Positions 8,020-16,644 of a stretch of 64,000 bases of DNA are shown piece after piece (within the stretch, counting starts at the first letter, position 1; every line of letters begins with the position of its first letter). This DNA is from Pollutimonas sp. M17 (GTDB lineage Bacteria > Pseudomonadota > Gammaproteobacteria > Burkholderiales > Burkholderiaceae_B). Position numbers and translations under genes: made by a program. The notes beneath the pieces were generated by a model that did no database searches, had not been told where the DNA came from, and saw nothing but the letters and a program-made list of their open reading frames with translations. The DNA is taken from assembly GCF_025836975.1 (NCBI RefSeq), contig NZ_CP107548.1, forward strand, positions 3,162,001 to 3,226,000, given 5' to 3'.

Positions 8020-9117
8020 ATGAATCACGACATCATCCGCTCGGTGGACTGCATTCCAATGCGCCTGCCTTTTCACCATTGGACCGACCCGCCGCTGTTC
8101 GCGGGGCGCCCGCGCACGACGCTGGACAGCGCTCTGGTTCGCGTGGAAACCCAGGACGGCCTGGTGGCCTGGGGCGAGTCCTATTGCGTCGAGCCCCGCG
8201 CACTGAAGGCCATATTCGACACGCTGGTCGCGCCGCTGGCCGTAGGCAAGCCCGCGTCGGACCCGGCGCTGCTGCCGGCCATGCAGAGGACGCTGCACAA
8301 TCTGGGCCGCTCCGGGCCGGTGGTGCATGCCCTGGCCGGTCTGGACATTGCCCTGTGGGATTTGCGCGCCAAGCATGCGGGCGTTCCGCTTTACGAACTG
8401 CTGGGCGGCAAGCGCCGGGATCGGGTGCGCGCGTATGCGTCGCTGTTGCAGTACTACGAAGACGCCCGGCTGCTGGACACGGTGACGACTCAAGCCTTGC
8501 AACAAGGCTATACGGAAATCAAGCTGCATGAGCGCAGCAGCGCGGCGCTTTCGGCGGCCCGCCGGGCGGTGGGTGCACGGGTTCCCATCATGGTGGACAC
8601 GAATTGCGCCTGGCTGCCCGATGAAGCGCCAGAAGCGATCGCCGCCATGCGCGAGCACGATCCCTTCTGGATCGAAGAGCCCCTGTGGCCGCCGGAGGAT
8701 TCCGGAGCGCTGGCGCGATTGCAGCAATCATGCGGCCTGCCATTGGCCGTGGGCGAGAACGCCGGCAGTGCGCATGCCTTGATGGAATTGGTGGACCGGG
8801 AATCCGTACGCTACGTGCAGCCCAGCGTCATCAAGCTGGGGCTGACGGCCGCCCTGGGCATTGCGCGCCGATGCAAGGACACTTCCGTCACCTGCGCGCC
8901 TCAGGTGGCGTTCTTCGGTCCGGGCTACTTGGCCAGCCTGCATCTGATCGCCGCACAGCGGCAGGAAGTATCGCTGGAGCGGCTATACGTGCATCTTGCA
9001 CACACGCCTTATCGGCACACCGTGCCGATAGAGCAAGGATGGGTGCGCGTTCCCGAAACACCGGGGCTGGGCGCCGATCCCGAAGTGGAACTGGCCGAAG
9101 GCCGCTATGCAAACTGA
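8020..9117 (+). CDS. mandelate racemase/muconate lactonizing enzyme family (enolase superfamily)
   Basis: 365 aa from the ATG at 8020. An in-frame TTG at 7984 is possible but would put the start inside the putative operator, and family members begin just before a segment like IIRSVDCIPMRLPF. Metal ligands are visible at the ends of barrel strands: D193 (VDTN), E219 or E220 (IEEP), E246 (GEN). Candidate acid/base groups are K168-x-H170 (IKLH) on one side and K272 (VIKLG) on the other. Such enzymes abstract a proton alpha to a carboxylate and then racemise, cycloisomerise or dehydrate. The Bug receptor gene follows after 36 bp, so the substrate is probably an imported hydroxy-acid. Specificity not assignable. 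Confidence 0.88.
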   Translation: MNHDIIRSVDCIPMRLPFHHWTDPPLFAGRPRTTLDSALVRVETQDGLVAWGESYCVEPRALKAIFDTLVAPLAVGKPASDPALLPAMQRTLHNLGRSGPVVHALAGLDIALWDLRAKHAGVPLYELLGGKRRDRVRAYASLLQYYEDARLLDTVTTQALQQGYTEIKLHERSSAALSAARRAVGARVPIMVDTNCAWLPDEAPEAIAAMREHDPFWIEEPLWPPEDSGALARLQQSCGLPLAVGENAGSAHALMELVDRESVRYVQPSVIKLGLTAALGIARRCKDTSVTCAPQVAFFGPGYLASLHLIAAQRQEVSLERLYVHLAHTPYRHTVPIEQGWVRVPETPGLGADPEVELAEGRYAN

Positions 9118-9153
9118 TACCGACAAACATCCTGAAAGATGAAGGAGACAATA

Positions 9154-10146
9154 ATGAATACTGGACGCCGCTCGTTTGTACTGGGTACTGGCGCGCTGAT
9201 GGTGGGCGCGGCCGCCGGCCCCTGGACCAGAACCGCACATGCCGCGGGCTACCCCGACAAGCCGGTGCACGTGATTATTCCCTATCCACCGGGCGCGGCG
9301 ACCGACAACTTGGGGCGCATGGCGGCCGACGTATGGTCCAAAGAGCTCAAGCAGTCGTTCGTCGTCGAGAACAAGGGCGGCGGAGGCACGATGATAGGCA
9401 CGCGAGCCCTGGCAACATCGGCGCCCGACGGCTATACATTGGGCATGGTGGATTCGGCCTTTGTCATCAATCCCGGCCTGCGCGGCGCGGAAGTCCCCTA
9501 CGACACCCTGAAGGACTTCAAGCCCATTGCGCAGATCGCCACCGCGCCCTTCGTCATGGTGGTCCACCCGTCCGTGCAGGCCAAGGACCTGAAGTCATTC
9601 ATCGAGCTGGCCAAGGCCAGCCCCGGCATGCTGTCCTATGGCTCGGCGGGCGTAGGCAGCGGCCCTCACCTGGCGGGCGAACAATTGCGCCAGAGCGCCG
9701 GCATCGACATCCAGCATATCCCCTACCGCGGCGGCGGCACGGTCATCACCGACCTTCTGGGTGGGCAGGTGCAGTTCGCCTTCGCCACGGTTCCCACCCT
9801 GGCCGGGCACATCAAGGCCGGGCGACTGCGCGCCATTGCCGTCACGACCAGCCAGCGCGTGGACCTTCTACCTGGCGTTCCGACCTTTGCCGAACTGGGC
9901 CTGCCGGATGTCGACCTGACACCGCTGTTCGGGCTGATTGCGCCGGCCGGCGTCCCGGACGACATCATCCAAACGCTGTCCGGCATCATCGCAACATCGG
10001 TGCGATCGGGCGAGATGCACCAGAAACTGAGCAAGATGGGCTTTATCCCGGTGGGCAGCACACCCGCCGAGTTCCAGCGCCGCATTCAGGACGAGGTCCA
10101 AAAATGGACCCAGGTGATCAAGCGCGGCGGGGTGGTTGCCCAGTAG
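9154..10146 (+). CDS. Bug/TctC-family periplasmic receptor
   Basis: 330 aa from the ATG at 9154, preferred to 9139 because AAGGAGA lies directly in front of it. Twin-arginine signal NTGRRSFVLG, cleavage near AHA/AG. Bug landmarks: IPYPPGAATDN, VVENKGGGGTM, PDGYT, HIPYRGGG and LRAIAV. These receptors close around a bound carboxylate in the periplasm. It forms an operon with the enolase-superfamily enzyme upstream, presumably under the divergent LysR at 7056. No TctA/TctB gene is nearby. It converges on a second Bug gene. Confidence 0.93.
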   Translation: MNTGRRSFVLGTGALMVGAAAGPWTRTAHAAGYPDKPVHVIIPYPPGAATDNLGRMAADVWSKELKQSFVVENKGGGGTMIGTRALATSAPDGYTLGMVDSAFVINPGLRGAEVPYDTLKDFKPIAQIATAPFVMVVHPSVQAKDLKSFIELAKASPGMLSYGSAGVGSGPHLAGEQLRQSAGIDIQHIPYRGGGTVITDLLGGQVQFAFATVPTLAGHIKAGRLRAIAVTTSQRVDLLPGVPTFAELGLPDVDLTPLFGLIAPAGVPDDIIQTLSGIIATSVRSGEMHQKLSKMGFIPVGSTPAEFQRRIQDEVQKWTQVIKRGGVVAQ

Positions 10147-10193
10147 GCGGGGCGCATGCCGCCGCGCTTGTTGATTGTCGGGGGAGCCGGAGA

Positions 10194-11168
10194 TTACTCC
10201 TGCTTCAAGTTGACCTTCTCGACCAATTGCCGATTGGACGCCAGCTCTTCCCGTATATCCTGGGCAAACTGCTGCGGCGTGCCGGTGGCGGGGATATTGT
10301 TGCTGTCCACCAGCAGTTTCTGGATTTCAGGCGTGGCGACGACCTGGTTGAGCTCTGTATTCAGCTTTGCAACGATGTCGGCCGGCGTGCCGCCCGGCGC
10401 GAAGAAACCGAACACCGACATCTTGTTGGCGTCGGCATAGCCCAGTTCGCTGAAGGTGGGCACCTTGGGCAGGGTATCGATGCGTGCCGGCGCCGCAATC
10501 GCCAGCGGGACGAAAGTGCCGTCGGCGATATGGGAGGTCAAGGCGGGGCTCATGTTGGTGGAGATCAGTTCAAATTGCCCGCCCAGCGCGTCGGTCAATT
10601 GCTGGCCCGCCCCCTTGTAGGGAACGTGGGTGACTTCCATTTTTCCGGCCTGCTGCATCTGCTCCAGCATCAAGTGCCCCAGCGAACCCTGCCCGGATGT
10701 CGCCCAGCGCAAGGATCCGGGCGCCGCCTTCGACAGCGAAATCAGGTCGGCCACGCTCTTGCCCTTGAAGGCCTTGGTGCCCAACAGCACCACCGGAGAG
10801 ACCATGACGCTGCCGATTGGGGCGATATCGTTTTCCGGATCGTAGGGCGTTTTCCGGATGGCCGGGGACAAGACCAGGGGGCTGACGGACGAGAACCCGA
10901 TGGTGTAGCCGTCGGCTGCCGCCCTTGCCACTTCGTTCATCCCTATCGTGCCGCCCGCCCCGCCCTTGTTCTCGACGACAAACGAGACGCCCAGGCGCTC
11001 GCCCAGCTTTTCCGAGATGGCGCGCGTGACGGCATCGCTGACGCCGCCCGGAGGGTAGGCCACGATGACGCGCACGGATTTTTCAGGCCAGCCGGCCGCG
11101 ACGGCCGCCGTGGATGCGGCGGCCAGCATGGCGGCCGACAGCGCAAGATGGAATATTCTGGAATACAT
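10194..11168 (-). CDS. Bug/TctC-family periplasmic receptor
   Basis: 324 aa from the ATG at 11166-11168, behind AAGGA; longer in-frame extensions lack a signal peptide. Sec signal MYSRIFHLALSAAMLAAAST ending near AVAA/GW. Landmarks: VAYPPGGVSDAVTRAI, VVENKGGAGGTIG, ADGYT and HVPYKGAG. It is convergent with the Bug gene at 9154 and lies downstream of the L-threonate-dehydrogenase-like gene, with a strong hairpin (11304-11333) between, so the two may be expressed separately. Ligand unknown, possibly a sugar acid by association. Confidence 0.93.
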   Translation of the reverse strand: MYSRIFHLALSAAMLAAASTAAVAAGWPEKSVRVIVAYPPGGVSDAVTRAISEKLGERLGVSFVVENKGGAGGTIGMNEVARAAADGYTIGFSSVSPLVLSPAIRKTPYDPENDIAPIGSVMVSPVVLLGTKAFKGKSVADLISLSKAAPGSLRWATSGQGSLGHLMLEQMQQAGKMEVTHVPYKGAGQQLTDALGGQFELISTNMSPALTSHIADGTFVPLAIAAPARIDTLPKVPTFSELGYADANKMSVFGFFAPGGTPADIVAKLNTELNQVVATPEIQKLLVDSNNIPATGTPQQFAQDIREELASNRQLVEKVNLKQE

Positions 11169-11303
11169 GGATATCGTCCTTGAAGAATGGTGGATGCGGC
11201 AAGGACGAAAATTGTACTCGGCTGCGCCACGTGCAACGCGATACGCGTTAATGTGTGTTTGGGCTGGCGTAGTGGTCGCAACGCACATTGACCAGAAAGA
11301 ACT

Positions 11304-11333
11304 ACGCCGTGGCCGAACCGTCGGCCACGGCGT
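11304..11333 (-). terminator. hairpin downstream of the L-threonate-dehydrogenase-like gene
   Basis: A perfect 13-bp stem (ACGCCGTGGCCGA with its complement) closes a 4-nt loop. Read on the minus strand it follows the dehydrogenase stop and is trailed by a modest T-containing run (AGTTCTTTC), consistent with an intrinsic terminator or a strong attenuating stem before the Bug gene. Confidence 0.6.
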
Positions 11334-11348
11334 CTTGCGCATTCCCCT

Positions 11349-12239
11349 TCACACTGCCCCAGGCAGGCCGATCCCCGGATACACCTTGATGACCGCCGAA
11401 TCGTCTTCTTTTCCATGCCCGGCCGCCGACGCCATCATGAACATCTGGTGCGCCGCCGCCGACATGGGCAATGGAAACTTGCTGCTGCGCGCGGTATCCA
11501 GCACCAGGCCCAGGTCCTTGACGAAGATATCGACGGCCGACAAAGGCGTGTAGTCGCCTTCCAGGATATGCGGCACGCGGTTCTCGAACATCCAGGAATT
11601 GCCCGCGCTGTGGGTGATGACCTCGTACAGGGCAGCGGGATCGACTCCTTCGCGCATGCCCAATGCCATGGCTTCGGCGGCGGCGGCTATGTGCACGCCG
11701 GCCAGCAGCTGGTTGATGATCTTGACCTTGGAGCCGGTGCCGTATTGGTCGCCCAGGCGGTAGACGTTCTTGGCCATGGCCGCCAGCACGTCTTCCACCT
11801 TGGCGTAGGCCTCGGGCACACCAGAGGTCATCATGCTGAGTTCACCCGATGCGGCGCGGGCCGCTCCACCCGAGATGGGCGCGTCCAGCATCAGGATCTG
11901 GCGTTCGGCCAGGCGCTGGGCAAGGCTTGCGGCGAAGCTGGGCGCGGCGGTGGCGCACGCCAGCACCACACTGCCCGGCCGCAGGCTGTCGCATGCGCCG
12001 TTCGGCCCGAACAGCACCGTTTCGGTCTGCTCCGCGTTGACGACAACGATGACCAGAACGCCGCAGTGCTGCGCCAGCTGCGCCGGTGTATCGCAGGCAA
12101 TGCCGTTCTCGGCGGCAAGCTGCTCCAGCGCCGATTTCCTGACGTCGTAGCCATGAACCTGGAAGCCGCCGCGCAGCAAGCTGCGGGCCATGCCGAATCC
12201 CATTGCACCCAAACCGATTACGCCAACATTCCGAACCAT
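11349..12239 (-). CDS. ltnD: L-threonate-dehydrogenase-like NAD(P)-dependent beta-hydroxyacid dehydrogenase
   Basis: 296 aa from the ATG at 12237-12239 with AAGGGG upstream; the longer ORF adds residues without family character. Rossmann motif GVIGLGAMG at 6-14, DAPISGG at 119-125, and the catalytic lysine/asparagine pair K173/N176 in KVKIINQLLAG. The C-terminal text (AGNSWMFENRVPHIL, then DYTPLSAVDIFVKDLGLVLD) is very close to what I know of LtnD/YgbJ, which oxidises L-threonate at C2. The kinase and epimerase partners usually beside ltnD (OtnK/DenD, OtnC, OtnI) are absent. Neighbours are Bug and LysR genes. The symbol rests on remembered family sequence; treat as probable. Confidence 0.82.
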   Translation of the reverse strand: MVRNVGVIGLGAMGFGMARSLLRGGFQVHGYDVRKSALEQLAAENGIACDTPAQLAQHCGVLVIVVVNAEQTETVLFGPNGACDSLRPGSVVLACATAAPSFAASLAQRLAERQILMLDAPISGGAARAASGELSMMTSGVPEAYAKVEDVLAAMAKNVYRLGDQYGTGSKVKIINQLLAGVHIAAAAEAMALGMREGVDPAALYEVITHSAGNSWMFENRVPHILEGDYTPLSAVDIFVKDLGLVLDTARSSKFPLPMSAAAHQMFMMASAAGHGKEDDSAVIKVYPGIGLPGAV

Positions 12240-12347
12240 GGAGCACCCCTTACATTCAGTGAAAATCAGATGAAAAATGGATGTGGAAACTGCGTTGCCA
12301 ATGCCCATACGGGCGGATGGCGCTTATGGCAACAATCCTGCCGCCAT

Positions 12348-13256
12348 TTAAGCGCTACTTCGCCTTGCCAGCAACGCCCCCACCAGGCTGTGGATGAGCG
12401 GGTTTGTCGCATCCTTCGAAACAGCGACGACGACTTGCGCCCGCGGCATGTTGGCGGCGTTGATGGAGCGGCACGTCAGGGCAGCGGTATGCGCCTGCGC
12501 CATGGATGCGGGGGCGATGGCCACGCCGACGCCCGCTTCCACCAGGGTCAGGATGGACGGCAAACGGCTTTTCTGCACGATATTAGGCCTTATGTTTGCC
12601 TTGGCGAACAGCCCTTCCACCATCTCGGCAAAGTAGGGGGATACCGACTGGTCATAACCGATCAGGGGATGGCGCGCGATGTCCTCCAGCCTTACGCTCT
12701 TGCCCGCAAACAGGCTTTCTGTTCTTGACACCAGCACGATAGGCTCTTCGTAGACCGGCATGGTCTTGATCTTGTCGCTCTGGACGATGGGGCGCATCAG
12801 CGCCGCATCCAGCTGCCGTGCAAGCAGGGCGGCCGTCATGTCGACCGAGTCCATTTCCCGAAGGTCCAGCTCTATGGTGGGATGGTCGCGCCGGAAGGAA
12901 TGCAGCGACTCCACCAGGGGCGAGTGCGCGGCGCTGGGCGTAATGCCGATGGACAAGGTGCCGGCATCGCCCCGCGCGACCTGGCGGGTCGCCCGCAGCA
13001 TATGCTCCAGGTCGGCGCATATCTGCCGCGCCTGCTCATACATCACCACGCCGGCGGGCGTCAGGCTTACTACCCGTGTGGAGCGGACGAACAGCGGCGT
13101 GCCCACCCATTCTTCCAGCTGCTTGATCTGGCGGCTGAGCGGCGGCTGACTGGTCGACAACCGATACGCCGCCCTGCCGAAGTGCAATTCCTCGGCCAAT
13201 ACGCAGAAGGCGAACAGGCTGCGGCCGTCGAATCTGATTATTTCCGATTTGGTCAT
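12348..13256 (-). CDS. LysR-type transcriptional regulator
   Basis: 302 aa from the ATG at 13254-13256 (MTKSEIIRFDGRSLFAFC); the upstream in-frame extension is not LysR-like. HTH in about residues 8-66 (LHFGRAAYRLSTSQPPLSRQ, LEEWVGTPLF). The effector domain starts near LSIGITPSAAHSP. It diverges from the amidase-Bug operon (110 bp between) and is followed on the same strand by the dehydrogenase and Bug genes, so it could serve either set. Confidence 0.92.
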   Translation of the reverse strand: MTKSEIIRFDGRSLFAFCVLAEELHFGRAAYRLSTSQPPLSRQIKQLEEWVGTPLFVRSTRVVSLTPAGVVMYEQARQICADLEHMLRATRQVARGDAGTLSIGITPSAAHSPLVESLHSFRRDHPTIELDLREMDSVDMTAALLARQLDAALMRPIVQSDKIKTMPVYEEPIVLVSRTESLFAGKSVRLEDIARHPLIGYDQSVSPYFAEMVEGLFAKANIRPNIVQKSRLPSILTLVEAGVGVAIAPASMAQAHTAALTCRSINAANMPRAQVVVAVSKDATNPLIHSLVGALLARRSSA

Positions 13257-13366
13257 CAATATTGAAAAAAATGGTATTGGACGGGCATCAATGGGCACTT
13301 TACCATTTGCGCTTTCACGAAACACCAATTTGTTGAAGTGCGGCAAAGGGACAAGAAAGAATCGAT

Positions 13367-14644
13367 ATGAATGCTGATCAGGATCTTGAATCGTTGGCCG
13401 GACGCTTTCCCGACAGGGAAGCGCTTGCACGAAACGCGGCGGATTTCGCCCTGCGCACCAGCCTGGATGCGATCGAACAAAGGGAGCCGCAAGTGCGGGC
13501 CTGGGTGGCGCTGCGGGCCCGGCAGGATCTTGAAGCCGAGGTGGCGGGCGCCGCAAGGCAAGCACTGCAAGCGCTGCCCTTTGGCGTGAAGGATGTGATC
13601 GACCTGCGCGGGCTGCCCACGCAGTGCGGCGCCGCGGGGGACGGCAAGCCGGCTGCGCAATATGACGCGGCCTGCGTCGAGCAGTTGCGTTCCGCAGGCG
13701 GCATTCCCATAGGCAAAACCGTGACGGCGGAATATGCCTTCCGCCAGCCGGGCCCCACGCGCAATCCATGGAACCTTGACCATACGCCGGGCGGCTCTTC
13801 CAGCGGCTCAGCGGCTGCGGTGGCGGCCGGCATGGTGCCGCTGGCGCTCAGCACGCAAACCGGCGGTTCCATCATTCGCCCCGCGGCGTACTGCGGTGTC
13901 GTGGGGTTCAAGCCGTCCTTCGGGCTGGTCAGCCGCGATGGCTTGAAACTGACCAGCGAGTCCCTGGATGTGATCGGCTGGCATGCCTCATCGGTGGATT
14001 ATGCCCGCCTAGCCGCCCAAGTGCTGCTCCCCCGGGGTCGCAGCACCAAGGGCGGCGATCTGCGCGGCCTTAAGGTCGCCATCACGAAGCACGGCGCCGA
14101 ACAACTGCCCGATGCCGAGGCAATCGCTTCTATAAGCCGTGTCCGGCAAGTGCTTGAACGCGAGGGAGCCCATTGCGAAGAAGTTTCCATGGACAAGGAA
14201 TTGGATCTTCTGGCCCAGGCGCACGCCGCGATCATGCGATATGAGTTCGCCCGCAACCTTGCGCCCGTGGTCCGCCACGATCGGCATGTGCTGAGCCCCT
14301 CTCTGTTGAACAACGTGGCGGAAGGATTTGCCGTTCCGGACAGCCTGTATCGGGAAATGCGCGAGGTCCAGCGCGAGCTTAGAAGTGCCTGGCAAGCGCT
14401 GTCGGATGGCGCGGACCTGATCCTGGCGCCCAGCGCTTCCGGCACGGCTCCGGCCGGCCATGCCCATACCGGCACGCCGGCATTCAACAAAATGTGGTCG
14501 GTGCTGGGCTGGCCCTGCCTGCATCTGCCGGTGACGGCCGGTGCCGGCGCGCTGCCGATCGGCGTACAGCTGATCGCCGACTGGCATCACGACTTCAGGC
14601 TGCTCGAACTGGCCGCAACGATAGAAAGCAAGTTAAAACCCTAA
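13367..14644 (+). CDS. amidase signature-family hydrolase
   Basis: 425 aa. The Ser-cisSer-Lys machinery is visible: K75 in PFGVKDVIDL, a serine run at 144-146 in GGSSSGSAAAVAAG, and the nucleophile S168 in TQTGGSIIRPAA. The family ranges from GatA to amide, carbamate and allophanate hydrolases; this stand-alone protein has no GatB/GatC beside it and is shorter than GatA, so a catabolic amidase is more likely. Cytoplasmic. A Bug gene follows 11 bp after the stop, forming a two-gene operon divergent from LysR. Suggests uptake and hydrolysis of an amide-bearing acid (inference). Confidence 0.88.
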   Translation: MNADQDLESLAGRFPDREALARNAADFALRTSLDAIEQREPQVRAWVALRARQDLEAEVAGAARQALQALPFGVKDVIDLRGLPTQCGAAGDGKPAAQYDAACVEQLRSAGGIPIGKTVTAEYAFRQPGPTRNPWNLDHTPGGSSSGSAAAVAAGMVPLALSTQTGGSIIRPAAYCGVVGFKPSFGLVSRDGLKLTSESLDVIGWHASSVDYARLAAQVLLPRGRSTKGGDLRGLKVAITKHGAEQLPDAEAIASISRVRQVLEREGAHCEEVSMDKELDLLAQAHAAIMRYEFARNLAPVVRHDRHVLSPSLLNNVAEGFAVPDSLYREMREVQRELRSAWQALSDGADLILAPSASGTAPAGHAHTGTPAFNKMWSVLGWPCLHLPVTAGAGALPIGVQLIADWHHDFRLLELAATIESKLKP

Positions 14645-14655
14645 AGGAGACTGCA

Positions 14656-15651
14656 GTGACCAAAACCCGAAAGATCCTGAGCAAGGCCATGGCCATCGCG
14701 CTCGCAAGCGCCGGCTTCTGCATGGCGAGTCCCGCGGCCGCCGATGTGGCGTCCGACTACCCATCCCGGCCCATCACGGTAACGACCCCGACGGCCGCCG
14801 GAGGCGGGACCGACATCGTTGCGCGCATCGTGTCGGAAAAACTGTCGACGCTGCTTGGGCAACCCATCGTCATCAGCAACAAGCCCGGCGCGGGCGGCGT
14901 GATCGGCAACCAGGCCATGCTGCGTGAAAAAAACGACGGGTACAGCCTGTTCGTCACGGCCAACAGCAACCAGTTGATCGTTCCCTGGGTCTTCAAGAAC
15001 GCCAATTTCGATCCGATCAACGATTACGAGCCTATCGCGGCGCTGGGCGTGGTTCCCTATGTGCTGGCCGTCCATCCGGATTTTGCCGCGAAGAGCCTGG
15101 ATGAATTCCTGGCGCTGATCAAGAAAAACCCCGGGCAGTATCAGTATGCGTCGGCGGGAGCCGGCACATTGAACCATCTGATTCCCGAGATGCTTACCCA
15201 TACGATAGGTACCCGCATGGAGCACATACCCTACCGCGGTGTGGCTCCCGCCATGGCCGACGTGCTGAGCGGCCGGGTGCCCATTATCTTTGGCAGCCTT
15301 TCCTCGGTGCTGGAAAACATCAAGGCGGGCAAGCTGCGCGCCTTGGGCGTATCCAGCGCACAGCGCACCGCCGTCCTGCCCGACGTTCCCGCGATCAGCG
15401 AGAAGATCCCGGGCTTCCGAAGCGAGATGTGGGTGGCCCTTTATGCGCCGGCGGGCACGCCCAAGCCCATCATCGACAAGCTGCACAAGACGGTGAAGCT
15501 GGCTTTGGCCGATCCCAAGACCATAGAGCTCTTCCAGGGCCTGGGCATGTCGGTCATGAGCGAAGGCCCAGAGGAACTTGCCAAAATGCAAAAGGCCGAA
15601 TACCAGCAGTGGAAGGAGACGGTCGAAGTGGCCGGAGCAAGTGTGAACTGA
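14656..15651 (+). CDS. Bug/TctC-family periplasmic receptor
   Basis: 331 aa, starting with GTG at 14656, chosen because AAAGGAGA precedes it and a clean signal peptide follows (TRKILSKAMAIALASAG to AAA/DV). Bug landmarks: TPTAAGGGTDIVARIV, ISNKPGAGGVIG, HIPYRGVA and LRALGV. The PDGYT motif is altered to NDGYS. Translationally close to the amidase upstream. A terminator-like hairpin with a T-run follows. Confidence 0.92.
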   Translation: MTKTRKILSKAMAIALASAGFCMASPAAADVASDYPSRPITVTTPTAAGGGTDIVARIVSEKLSTLLGQPIVISNKPGAGGVIGNQAMLREKNDGYSLFVTANSNQLIVPWVFKNANFDPINDYEPIAALGVVPYVLAVHPDFAAKSLDEFLALIKKNPGQYQYASAGAGTLNHLIPEMLTHTIGTRMEHIPYRGVAPAMADVLSGRVPIIFGSLSSVLENIKAGKLRALGVSSAQRTAVLPDVPAISEKIPGFRSEMWVALYAPAGTPKPIIDKLHKTVKLALADPKTIELFQGLGMSVMSEGPEELAKMQKAEYQQWKETVEVAGASVN

Positions 15652-15671
15652 CGGGAAATATCGGCAAAGCA

Positions 15672-15726
15672 AGACGGCAGGCCGCTGCGTGCCACGCGAC
15701 CTGCCGTCTCGCCACGCTGTTTTTAT
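15672..15726 (+). terminator. intrinsic terminator after amidase-Bug operon
   Basis: AGACGGCAGG (15672-15681) pairs with CCTGCCGTCT (15700-15709); the loop can pair further (GCGT/ACGC). A GTTTTTA run follows about 10 nt later. It sits 20 bp after the Bug stop codon. Confidence 0.6.
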
Positions 15727-15878
15727 TCAAAACGTAACCACGCCGCCGTGCGCGTTGCTTTGCCTTACCTCTTCGTTTCCTTCGCCCGAGCATGCAATGC
15801 TATGATTATCAAGGAAAAGAACCGCGCCCAGGGCGCGACCAATCAATAGTAGACCGCATCCACCTTGTGCTCGGCCCT

Positions 15879-15901
15879 TCCATGGCCACGGATGCCATGG
15901 A
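15879..15901 (+). promoter_or_regulatory. inverted repeat at the ribosome-binding region of the transglycosylase gene
   Basis: TCCATGGC and GCCATGGA (15879-15886, 15894-15901) form an 8-bp stem ending three bases before the ATG at 15905. In mRNA it could mask the initiation region; this is a structural reading only. The rest of the 15727-15904 spacer shows no gene, only a short CGCGCC/GGCGCG stem at 15823-15837. Confidence 0.35.
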
Positions 15902-15904
15902 CCG

Positions 15905-16627
15905 ATGACACTCGACAAGCTTACAACCGCCCTTCTCACGCTTCGCAATATACCGCTCATTTCCAATACCCGCCTGGCCGCCGGCGCCTTTTGCCTGGCC
16001 GGCTGCCTGCTTGCGCCTGCCGGCGCCTCCGCCAAGGAACCGGCGGGCGGATGGGACCCCATGGCGACGATATCGATGCAGATCGCCCTGCAGCAATGGT
16101 CCGACCCCGCTGGCCTTCCCAACATCACGCCCGACCTGCTCGGCGATGAGCAGTTGCAGTCGCTCGCCGAAGAGGCCGGCAAGCAGGCGCAGGCCAAGTA
16201 TCTGTCCAAGAAGTGGGGACAATCCCCCGCGACGGTGCGCAAGTACGTGAATCTGGCGTGGGCGGAAGCGGACAAGCGCGAAGGCCTGGAGCCCGAGCTG
16301 TTGATCGCCATCATGCAGAAGGAGAGCTCCTTGAGCCCCCGGGTGCAAAGCCGCTATGGGGCGCAAGGCTTGATGCAGGTGGTTCGCCGCTGGCACCGCG
16401 ACAAGCTGCACCCGTCGGAGTCGCTTTTCGACCCGGCCGTGAACATACGCGTAGGGGCCGATGTGCTGGAGGAATACCTGGAACTGGCCGGTGGAAGCCT
16501 GACCGGCGCCCTGGCCAAATATTCCGGCAACGCGCGCAATTACGCCAACGCCATCCTCAAAGAATCGCGCAGGCTGGCCCGCGTCGCCGAGCAGGCGGCC
16601 GCCAAAGTGGAGGCTTCGCAGGGCTGA
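15905..16627 (+). CDS. lytic transglycosylase (SLT-domain muramidase)
   Basis: 240 aa. Signal peptide (hydrophobic residues about 24-43, cleavage near ASA/KE). The SLT domain covers about residues 115-225: catalytic E140 in IAIMQKESSLSP, GAQGLMQV at 152-159, and YSGNARNYANAIL near the end. It cleaves the MurNAc-GlcNAc bond of peptidoglycan in the periplasm, giving 1,6-anhydro products. The usual GLMQVMP reads GLMQVVR. It precedes a LysR gene by 17 bp, but the functional link with the catabolic genes is doubtful. Confidence 0.88.
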   Translation: MTLDKLTTALLTLRNIPLISNTRLAAGAFCLAGCLLAPAGASAKEPAGGWDPMATISMQIALQQWSDPAGLPNITPDLLGDEQLQSLAEEAGKQAQAKYLSKKWGQSPATVRKYVNLAWAEADKREGLEPELLIAIMQKESSLSPRVQSRYGAQGLMQVVRRWHRDKLHPSESLFDPAVNIRVGADVLEEYLELAGGSLTGALAKYSGNARNYANAILKESRRLARVAEQAAAKVEASQG

Positions 16628-16644
16628 CGCCCGCGGGCGGGCAT

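Noticed and set aside
8685-11183. Very long plus-strand open frame (832 codons)
   Set aside because: It runs through the enolase-superfamily and Bug genes in another frame and antisense to a third gene; composition is Arg/Gly/Ala-rich without any domain. Artefact of high G+C.
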